Assembly (NCBI GenBank): GCA_009919445.1
Contig: RGBY01000062.1
Location: 1-11,454 of the forward strand
Direction of reading: 5' to 3'
Length of the DNA stretch: 11,454 bases
From: Planctomycetia bacterium
GTDB lineage: Bacteria > Planctomycetota > Planctomycetia > Pirellulales > UBA1268
Under the pieces are notes generated by a model. It was not told the DNA's origin. It ran no database searches and saw only the letters and a program-made list of their open reading frames with translations. Positions 6,200 to 11,454 of this stretch are shown piece after piece. The first letter of the stretch is position 1. Each line of letters opens with the position of its first letter. The position numbers and the translations under genes were made by a program.

Positions 6200-6227
6200 T
6201 TGTCAGCAGGTGCTGAGCCGCAATACT
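6200..6227 (+). promoter_or_regulatory. Predicted tpx promoter overlapped by a palindrome
   Basis: TTGTCA (6200-6205, 5/6 match) and AATACT (6222-6227, 4/6) are separated by 16 nt, as in a sigma-70 promoter. The near-perfect palindrome TCAGCA, GG, TGCTGA (6203-6216) covers the end of the -35 box and most of the spacer, where a repressor would block transcription. Transcription would start near 6234 and give a leader of about 60 nt. The protein that might bind is unknown. Confidence 0.5.
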
Positions 6228-6292
6228 GCTGGCGGCGGCGGATGTTGGATTTGCTGCCTCTTTCCCCCACGGATCTGTTTCAAGGAGTTTTT

Positions 6293-6826
6293 ATGGCCAC
6301 GCATCGTTCCGGCGCCGTCACTTTTAAGGGCAATCCCCTCACGCTCGTCGGTGAGGAACTCGCCGTTGGCAGTGCTGCCCCTGCTTTTGATCTGGCGTGT
6401 TATCAAGACGGCGGCATGCAGCAAATCACGAATGCCGATCTGCAAGGGAAGCCAGCTTTCATCAGCGTGGTGCCCTCACTCGATACACCGGTTTGCCAGG
6501 TGCAGACCAAAACCTTCAATGAGCGGCTTGCCGCCTTGGGTGACAAAGTGACGGCCCTCACGGTCAGCCTCGACCTGCCGTTTGCGATGAACCGCTTCTG
6601 TGGGGCCGAATCGATTACGGCGATGAAGTGCGGCAGTGACTACATGGATCGCAGTTTCGGCGAAGGCTGGGGCGTTCTGATCGATGAGTTAAAGATCCTC
6701 GCCCGGGCGGTCTTTGTGCTCGATGCTGAGGGTGTGGTCCGCTACGCCGAGGTCGTGCCAGAGGTAGCAAGTGAGCCCAACTACGATGCCGCTCTGGCAG
6801 CACTTGAAGGGCTGGTTGCAGCCTAG
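6293..6826 (+). CDS. tpx: Thiol peroxidase (Tpx, atypical 2-Cys peroxiredoxin)
   Basis: It reduces hydrogen peroxide and organic hydroperoxides using thioredoxin as electron donor. The 177-residue protein has the usual Tpx order: an N-terminal GAVTFKGNPLTLVGEEL segment, then SLDTPVCQVQTKTFN with the peroxidatic Cys68, and LPFAMNRFCGAESI with the resolving Cys103, corresponding to E. coli Cys61 and Cys95. It ends near EVASEPNYDAALAALEGL. The start ATG 6293 is well supported by AAGGAG at 6282-6287 with 5-nt spacing, and homologues begin with a similar short N-terminus. The frame is open to 6185 but that extension is not Tpx-like. It is transcribed alone from a predicted promoter at 6200-6227, divergent from the membrane-protein and manA run and convergent with alaS. 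The palindrome over the promoter suggests regulation, possibly by oxidative stress. Confidence 0.96.
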   Translation: MATHRSGAVTFKGNPLTLVGEELAVGSAAPAFDLACYQDGGMQQITNADLQGKPAFISVVPSLDTPVCQVQTKTFNERLAALGDKVTALTVSLDLPFAMNRFCGAESITAMKCGSDYMDRSFGEGWGVLIDELKILARAVFVLDAEGVVRYAEVVPEVASEPNYDAALAALEGLVAA

Positions 6827-6881
6827 TCCTAGTCGGCTGGTGGCCCCGGATACATCAGTGCGACATTGTTGGCACAAGTGG

Positions 6882-6918
6882 CCGGCAGGGATGCGGTTTG
6901 AGGCTGCCTCCCTGCCGG
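6882..6918. terminator. Inverted repeat between convergent tpx and alaS
   Basis: CCGGCAGGGA (6882-6891) pairs perfectly with TCCCTGCCGG (6909-6918) over 10 bp around a 17-nt loop. It lies between the stop codons of tpx (6826) and alaS (6930), where a bidirectional terminator is expected. Neither side has a T tract, so the role is inferred from position. Confidence 0.45.
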
Positions 6919-6929
6919 TGCATCTCTTC

Positions 6930-9566
6930 TCAGCCCTGCAGCAGGGCCTTCATCGCCGCCGCAGCCACGTCGAGGGCATCAGGTAGTTTGGCCACAAGCT
7001 TGCCACCCGCCTGCGCCAGGTCGGGCCGGCCACCGCCACGCCCTCCGACAGTTGCCGCCGGTTCTTTGATCCAGTTGCCGGCTGAGATGCCACGATCTTG
7101 AAGATCACGGCTGATGCCCGCGACCAGTGTCACCTTGTCGCCTTCGGCTGCAGCAAACAGCACGGCGATCGGGCTTGCCTTCTGCCGTAACTGGTCGATG
7201 CACTGCCGCATCGCAGCGGCATCACAGCCTGCCGCATCGGCCACCACGATTTTCACATTGTCGACTTGTTGGGCGGCGGCCAGCAGGCCGTCGGCTGACA
7301 GGCCGGCGGAACTGGGGCTGCGTTGTTTCTTGAGCTCTTTGATTTCCTTTGTCAGCGAGGTCAAACGGGCCGTGAGATCACCAACGGGCACCTTCAGTGC
7401 CGCTGCCGAGGCGGCCAGGGTGGCCTCAGCCTGGCGGAAACGCTGCATTGCCCGCTGACCCGTTACGGCCACGACCCGCCGGGTGCCGGCCGAGACGCTC
7501 TCTTCGGCGATTATTTTCACCGCGCCAATTTCTCCGGTGTTGGTCACATGGGTGCCTCCGCAGAGTTCCCGGCTCAGCCCATCAATTGAGACCATGCGGA
7601 CGACGTCTGGGTATTTCTCCCCGAATAGCATCATGGCACCAGCATGGCGGGCTTCTTCCAAAGGCAGGAGTGTGGCGGCAACCGGTGCAGCAGCCAGTGT
7701 GCCTGCATTGACCATGTCCTCGATTTGCTCAAGGGTCTCAGGGCCGACAGCACTGGTGTGGCTGAAATCGAACCGGAGGTGGTCAGCATCTACCTTGGAG
7801 CCTTGTTGAACGGCGTGTGAGCCAAGGAAGTGCTGGAGGGCAGCATGAACGAGGTGCGTGGCTGAGTGAGCCCGACGGATGGCAGCCCGACGATCGTTGT
7901 CTACCACCGCGCGGACCGTCTGCCCGAGATCGAGACAGCCTGAACGGAGGTGGCCAATGTGCAGCATGAACCCGCCCTCACGCTGCGTATCGAGCACTTC
8001 GAAGCGTCCTTCTGGGCATTCCAGCCAGCCGGTGTCGCCAACCTGGCCACCAGATTCACCATAGAAACTTGTGCGATCGAGGACGACTGTGATGAGCCGA
8101 TGGCTGTCGTCGCGAAGGTCACGGGTCTCGGGGCCGATCTCTTGGAGTGACTCGCAGAGCCGGTCCTGTGCAATGATGCCGACGATCTTCCCCTCGGTTT
8201 CGAGGGTGTCGTACCCAACAAACTCAGAGCCATGCATTGCCTTCTTGAGGGCATCGAGCGGTCCCGAGGTAAAGACTTCAACCCGAGAGCCGGCACCGGA
8301 CCGCTGGCCATGGGCGTCCATCGCCTCTCGAAATCCGTTCCAGTCGAACGCGCAGTTGCGTTCGGCGGCCAGCGTTTCGAGGAGTTCCGGTGGGAAGCCG
8401 TACGTGGTGTAGAGTTCGGCGGCGTCTTCGCCACCGACAAGCCCACCGCCGGTTGAGTCAATCGACTCAAATAGTTTTTCGATGCGGGCCAGACCACCGT
8501 CGATGGTTGCCAAAAAGGATTCTTCTTCTCGCTTGATTACCCCGGCCACCCGGTCGACGGTATCACCCAGTTCTGGGTAGGGCCGCTTCATCTGGGCGGC
8601 TACAGCGGCGGTGAGGGTGTGCAGGAAGGGCTCTCGCATGCCCATCTGCCAGCCATCCAAAACCGCGCGACGGAGTAGTCGTTTGACAACGTATTTTTCT
8701 TCGTTGTTGCCCGGCAGCACATTTTCGTGAATGGCAAAACTGCAGGCCCGAACATGGTCAGCAATGCGGCGGATACGACGACCGTCATCATCTTCCGGCT
8801 GATACCGCCGCTGGCAGGTCTCAGCCACCGCCTCGACCAGTGGCATGAGAATATCGATGTGAAAGTTGCTGTCCACGCCTTGCAGCATGGCGCAGGTTCG
8901 CTCCAGGCCCATACCGGTGTCGATGTTGCGGCTGGGGAGTGGCCTGAGATTATCTGGTGGATCGCCAACCCTGTTGAACTGAGTGAATACCAGGTTCCAA
9001 ATCTCAACGTCGCTGCCGTCAGGCATACGATAGAAGACTTCACTACAAGGCCCACAAACACCGTCGGGGCCCTGCGACGGGGCGCTGGCAGGCCAAAAGT
9101 TATCGTCTTCACCCATGCGGGTGATTCGCGTGGCAGGAACCCCCACCTCGTCTGACCAGATGCAGTAGGCTTCGTTGTCGTCTTCGTAGACAGTGATCGA
9201 GAGCTTTTCCGGAGCGATGTTTAGCCAATCGCGGCTGGTGAGGAACTCCCAGGCCCAGAGAATGGCCTCCCGCTTGAAATAGTCGCCAAAGCTAAAGTTG
9301 CCGAGCATTTCAAAGAAGGTGTGATGCCTGGGGGTTCGCCCCACGTTGTCGATGTCACCAGTCCGCAGACACTTCTGGCAGGTGGTTGCTCGGGTGTAGT
9401 CGAGTTTGCACTTTCCTAAAAAGTGGTCTTTGAACTGGTTCATGCCAGCGGGCGTGAACAGAACCGAAGGATCCCAGCGGGGCACGAGCACGTCGCTGGG
9501 CCGCCGGACACAGCCTTTTGATTCAAAGAAGCTGAGATAGGCCTCCCTAAGATCGTCTGCCTTCAT
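6930..9566 (-). CDS. alaS: Alanyl-tRNA synthetase
   Basis: It charges tRNA-Ala with alanine in the cytoplasm and hydrolyses mischarged Ser- or Gly-tRNA. The 878-residue protein is full length (E. coli 876). The class II catalytic core is seen in LFTPAGMNQFKDHFLG (37-51), RATTCQKCLRTGDIDNVG (59-76) and HHTFFEMLGNFSFGDYFK (81-98), with DVEIWNLVFTQFNR (186-199). The editing domain carries the zinc-binding HSATH (His567, His571) and CGGTH (Cys669, His673). The C-terminal part ends with a DHHA1-type glycine-rich segment, GGRGGGRPDLAQAGG. All key residues are present. The start is ATG 9566, with GGGAG at 9578-9582, 11 nt upstream. recA lies 113 nt upstream on the same strand, and co-transcription is plausible. 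tpx converges from the other side, 103 nt away. Confidence 0.98.
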   Translation of the reverse strand: MKADDLREAYLSFFESKGCVRRPSDVLVPRWDPSVLFTPAGMNQFKDHFLGKCKLDYTRATTCQKCLRTGDIDNVGRTPRHHTFFEMLGNFSFGDYFKREAILWAWEFLTSRDWLNIAPEKLSITVYEDDNEAYCIWSDEVGVPATRITRMGEDDNFWPASAPSQGPDGVCGPCSEVFYRMPDGSDVEIWNLVFTQFNRVGDPPDNLRPLPSRNIDTGMGLERTCAMLQGVDSNFHIDILMPLVEAVAETCQRRYQPEDDDGRRIRRIADHVRACSFAIHENVLPGNNEEKYVVKRLLRRAVLDGWQMGMREPFLHTLTAAVAAQMKRPYPELGDTVDRVAGVIKREEESFLATIDGGLARIEKLFESIDSTGGGLVGGEDAAELYTTYGFPPELLETLAAERNCAFDWNGFREAMDAHGQRSGAGSRVEVFTSGPLDALKKAMHGSEFVGYDTLETEGKIVGIIAQDRLCESLQEIGPETRDLRDDSHRLITVVLDRTSFYGESGGQVGDTGWLECPEGRFEVLDTQREGGFMLHIGHLRSGCLDLGQTVRAVVDNDRRAAIRRAHSATHLVHAALQHFLGSHAVQQGSKVDADHLRFDFSHTSAVGPETLEQIEDMVNAGTLAAAPVAATLLPLEEARHAGAMMLFGEKYPDVVRMVSIDGLSRELCGGTHVTNTGEIGAVKIIAEESVSAGTRRVVAVTGQRAMQRFRQAEATLAASAAALKVPVGDLTARLTSLTKEIKELKKQRSPSSAGLSADGLLAAAQQVDNVKIVVADAAGCDAAAMRQCIDQLRQKASPIAVLFAAAEGDKVTLVAGISRDLQDRGISAGNWIKEPAATVGGRGGGRPDLAQAGGKLVAKLPDALDVAAAAMKALLQG

Positions 9567-9636
9567 CGACTCATGAACTCCCGGGCGTGGAGGGGTAATG
9601 CGAATGTGGCCGCACTATACCTGCTCTCCTGTCGGA

Positions 9637-9659
9637 GAACAGGCCGGCGGCCACTGTTC
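9637..9659. repeat. Hairpin in the recA-alaS gap
   Basis: GAACAG (9637-9642) and CTGTTC (9654-9659) enclose the GC-rich segment GCCGGCGGCCA, which can extend the stem. On the minus strand it follows recA by 20 nt. The next sequence is not T-rich, so it may be a partial terminator or a processing site. A TATAGT box (9619-9614, minus) lies about 50 nt before alaS, but no good -35 box goes with it. Confidence 0.35.
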
Positions 9660-9679
9660 GCAGTCCCTTAAGTGGACGG

Positions 9680-10879
9680 TTAGGCAGTTTTGTCTTCTGC
9701 CTCTTCCTTTTCTTCCTTTTCAACTTCCAGCAGCGGTTCGCGGCTGGCAATGATCTTCTGACGGATTTCTTCGGCCAGTTCTGGACTCTCCTTGAGGAAC
9801 AGGCGGGCCTTTTCCCTACCTTGCCCCAGTTGGAGGTCGTTGTAGCGAAGCCAGGTTCCTGACTTTTCAATGAGTTTGGCAGCCAAGCCAAGGTCTAGGA
9901 GGTCGCCTTCCGCACTAATACCGTCGGCATGCATCATGTCAAACTCGGCCACCCGAAACGGTGGAGCGACCTTGTTCTTCACTACTTTGACACGCACCCG
10001 CTGGCCAACCACTTCCTCGCCGTCTTTAAGGGCACCAATGCGACGGACATCGATTCGACACGAGGAGTAGAATTTCAGGGCACGTCCGCCAGGTGTTGTC
10101 TCTGGGCTACCGAACATGACCCCAATCTTTTCGCGGATCTGGTTGATAAAGACCACGCATGTTTTGCTCTTGGCGATTGCTCCGGTGAGCTTTCTCATTG
10201 CTTGGCTCATGAGACGAGCCTGTAGCCCAACGAATGAGTCACCGATTTCACCGTCGAGTTCCTTTTGAGGAACCAGAGCGGCCACCGAGTCGACCACAAT
10301 AATATCGACGGCATTCGACTTAATGAGCAGTTCAGCGATGTTCATCGCCTCTTCACCACTAGTCGGCTGGCTGACGAGGAGTGTTTCCAGGGTGATGCCA
10401 AGTTTCTTGGCCCAACTGGGGTCAAGAGCATGTTCTGCGTCAATAAAAGCTGCCACGCCACCGGCACGCTGAGCAGCTGCCACAGCGTGCAAGGCCAGGG
10501 TTGTTTTACCGCTTGATTCAGGGCCGAAGACCTCGATGATCCGGCCCCGTGGAAGCCCTTTGCCACCCAACGCCAAGTCAACAGACAGGCTGCCGGTTGG
10601 GATGCCATCAATCGCCGCCTTGGCATCAGAGCCCAACGGCATGATTGAGCCTTGTCCAAACTCTTTTTCGATTTGGGCAACAGCATTCTTGAGTATGGGG
10701 TTGTCGTTGATGAATGACAGACCGCTGTCTTCCTTAGCGGCACGGCTACCGCCACGAGATGTGGCGGCCTTGCCTGCGGCTTGTTTGGTCTTGGCCATAC
10801 GGCTGGAGGCTCCTTCCTGACGGGATGGGGGGGGATTTTTCGCTGTCGTTTTTGGGGACGTTTTCACCGCTGTAATCAT
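9680..10879 (-). CDS. recA: Recombinase RecA
   Basis: This ATP-dependent protein coats single-stranded DNA, catalyses strand exchange and triggers the SOS response. From ATG 10879 it has 399 residues. The core begins near FINDNPILKNAVAQIEKEFG and shows Walker A GPESSGKTT (119-127), Walker B IIVVDSVAALVP (193-204), loop L2 GVMFGSPETTPGGR (253-266) and KFYSSCRIDVRRIG. It ends in an acidic tail, EVEKEEKEEAEDKTA. The start is ATG 10879 because AAGGAG (10891-10886) lies 6 nt upstream. An internal ATG at 10798 (MAKTKQAAG) also has AAGGAG, at 11 nt, and would remove 27 residues. Either way there is a Lys/Ser/Ala-rich extension of roughly 25-55 residues absent from E. coli RecA (353 residues). alaS follows and no recX is present. 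A predicted promoter lies at 11125-11097. I see no recognisable LexA box of either classical type. Confidence 0.97.
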   Translation of the reverse strand: MITAVKTSPKTTAKNPPPSRQEGASSRMAKTKQAAGKAATSRGGSRAAKEDSGLSFINDNPILKNAVAQIEKEFGQGSIMPLGSDAKAAIDGIPTGSLSVDLALGGKGLPRGRIIEVFGPESSGKTTLALHAVAAAQRAGGVAAFIDAEHALDPSWAKKLGITLETLLVSQPTSGEEAMNIAELLIKSNAVDIIVVDSVAALVPQKELDGEIGDSFVGLQARLMSQAMRKLTGAIAKSKTCVVFINQIREKIGVMFGSPETTPGGRALKFYSSCRIDVRRIGALKDGEEVVGQRVRVKVVKNKVAPPFRVAEFDMMHADGISAEGDLLDLGLAAKLIEKSGTWLRYNDLQLGQGREKARLFLKESPELAEEIRQKIIASREPLLEVEKEEKEEAEDKTA

Positions 10880-10919
10880 GGCCAACTCCTTCTCAGAATC
10901 GTTGTTGGCCGGACGGATG

Positions 10920-10934
10920 TCGTCGTCACGACGA
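10920..10934. promoter_or_regulatory. 15-bp palindrome 40 nt before the recA start
   Basis: TCGTCGT, C, ACGACGA is a perfect inverted repeat with 7-bp arms and one central base, in the recA leader. It does not match the proteobacterial (CTGT-N8-ACAG) or Gram-positive (GAAC-N4-GTTC) LexA sites. It could be an operator or an RNA hairpin, though a one-base loop makes DNA binding more likely. Confidence 0.35.
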
Positions 10935-11035
10935 GCATTCGGTGCAGTCTGCCCGAATCTCACCAAACCGACTACGTGCTCTGCGGCATTTCGGAGAAAA
11001 TCTGAAACGCCGCCCTGCCCGCCGGGCCAAGGTCA

Positions 11036-11062
11036 GGCTGGGCAAACCTGTTTCGCCCAGCC
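11036..11062 (-). promoter_or_regulatory. Strong hairpin in the recA leader
   Basis: On the minus strand GGCTGGGC-G-AAAC pairs with GTTTGCCCAGCC: 12 bp, one bulged G and a 2-nt loop. It begins roughly 28 nt into the predicted recA transcript. No U tract follows, so an attenuator is not obvious. The rest of 10880-11235 holds no gene, only the promoter, this hairpin, the palindrome at 10920 and the structure at 11157-11216. Confidence 0.4.
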
Positions 11063-11096
11063 GTTCGCCCTGCAAACCAGCAGAGTGAACAGGCGT

Positions 11097-11125
11097 ATAG
11101 TATCGGCATTTGGCGGATCTGGCAA
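11097..11125 (-). promoter_or_regulatory. Predicted recA promoter
   Basis: On the minus strand TTGCCA (11125-11120, 5/6 match to TTGACA) and TACTAT (11102-11097, 4/6) are separated by exactly 17 nt. Transcription would start near 11090, giving a leader of about 210 nt before recA. It lies between the DUF1552 gene and recA, so recA has its own promoter. Confidence 0.55.
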
Positions 11126-11156
11126 GCAGAAAAAGTCGAGAAAATTACGTTTTAGA

Positions 11157-11216
11157 CGGAGCGGGTGCACGGCAAACCGCCGTTTAATCCGATGGTGGCT
11201 TTATTTGCCCGCTCCG
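11157..11216 (-). terminator. Nested hairpin after the DUF1552 gene, probable terminator
   Basis: CGGAGCGGG (11157-11165) and CCCGCTCCG (11208-11216) form 9-bp outer arms. Inside lies a second stem, ACGGC/GCCGT (11169-11173 and 11179-11183). On the minus strand the structure starts 20 nt after the DUF1552 stop codon and is followed by T-rich sequence (ATTTTC, then ACTTTTTC), fitting a terminator that separates this gene from recA. Confidence 0.45.
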
Positions 11217-11235
11217 CTCGAATGCCACTTCATCT

Positions 11236-11454
11236 TCAACCTATCCAAGCGTCAATCATGCCAGTGCTGTCAGCAAAATCAGCCCAGGAAAGGCCGAGTA
11301 CCCGGGCCTGCGAGAGCCAGAGATTGGCCAGTGGGGTGCCCTCCGGCATGTTGATGTGCAGGCCCCCCTTCACACGGTGGCCACCGCCGGCGACCACAAT
11401 GGGGAGATCGTTGTATTGGTGTGTTGAGCCATCACCGAGCCCCGATCCATAGGT
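11236..11454 (-). CDS. DUF1552 family protein, C-terminal 72 residues (cut by window edge)
   Basis: The minus-strand frame enters from the right edge and ends at TGA 11238-11236. The visible part reads TYGSGLGDGSTHQYNDLPIV, then a glycine-rich turn (AGGGHRVKGGLHI), PLANLWLSQARVLGL and FADSTGMIDAWIG. This matches the C-terminal end of DUF1552 proteins (pattern YGSG..DG..H...DLP, then ..ANL.L, then FGDST), a family of unknown function that is abundant in planctomycetes and often encoded beside cytochrome-containing DUF1592-type proteins. Members usually have a Tat-type signal peptide and are probably exported. Only the end is visible, so completeness cannot be judged. The nested hairpin at 11157-11216 lies just downstream and may end its transcript. 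The family call rests on this short segment. Confidence 0.72.
   Translation of the reverse strand, partial: TYGSGLGDGSTHQYNDLPIVVAGGGHRVKGGLHINMPEGTPLANLWLSQARVLGLSWADFADSTGMIDAWIG

Noticed and set aside
5523..6551. Plus-strand 342-residue frame
   Set aside because: It is antisense to manA and the small membrane-protein gene and overlaps tpx in another frame; composition is not protein-like.
9563..9582. Three-codon mini-ORF (ATG AGT CGA TGA) overlapping the alaS start, with GGGAG 3 nt upstream
   Set aside because: Spacing is too short for efficient initiation and such tiny ORFs are common by chance.
10880..10966. recA start at 10966, adding 29 residues
   Set aside because: It has no ribosome-binding site and would place the ideal AAGGAG inside the gene; ATG 10879 fits better.
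10880..11125. LexA operator search (CTGT-N8-ACAG and GAAC-N4-GTTC)
   Set aside because: Only half sites such as CTGTTT and GAACAG were seen; none forms a full box.
1..11454. CRISPR arrays, transposases, integrases, attachment sites, tRNA or rRNA genes, restriction or defence modules
   Set aside because: I saw none on either strand. The desulfurase remnant could suggest a dnd phosphorothioation cluster, but no other dnd-like gene is present.

Overview
The window looks like chromosomal DNA of a planctomycete, probably Pirellula-like. This is inferred from remembered families: a DUF1552 protein, a short lipoprotein with an RPDW and RAVRFDPY core, a TPR protein of a type I know from planctomycetes, a tiny two-helix membrane protein, and recA directly followed by alaS. 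Base composition is moderately GC-rich. I see no transposase, integrase, CRISPR array, tRNA or rRNA gene, and the genes are mostly housekeeping.

Layout, left to right. Positions 1-298 (minus) hold the C-terminal part of a cysteine desulfurase, which runs off the left edge. At a C-rich tract (287-301) it stops abruptly, head to head with a plus-strand TPR protein (about 296-1615) that lacks a credible start. Next on the plus strand is rpsT (ribosomal protein S20, 1867-2133). A minus-strand run follows, in transcription order: a 56-residue membrane protein (6068-5898), a type I mannose-6-phosphate isomerase (5822-4845), a small lipoprotein (4563-4306), an RluB/RsuA-type rRNA pseudouridine synthase (4259-3159) and a PyrK-like electron-transfer subunit (3096-2170). 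Divergent from that run is tpx (thiol peroxidase, 6293-6826, plus). Convergent with tpx are alaS (9566-6930) and, upstream of it, recA (10879-9680), both minus. The right edge cuts the C-terminus of a DUF1552 protein (11454-11236, minus).

The genes serve translation (rpsT, alaS, rRNA modification), DNA repair (recA), peroxide defence (tpx), pyrimidine synthesis (the PyrK-like protein) and sugar-phosphate metabolism (manA). They do not form one pathway.

I found no convincing new multi-gene system. The most notable observation is the junction near 287-301. Two genes that appear to have been divergent are joined there, with about the first 230 codons of the desulfurase and the start of the TPR gene missing. 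This is either a real deletion or an assembly or cloning join. Other points of interest are a membrane protein that is easy to miss, a palindrome lying over the predicted tpx promoter, and structured leaders in front of rpsT and recA.
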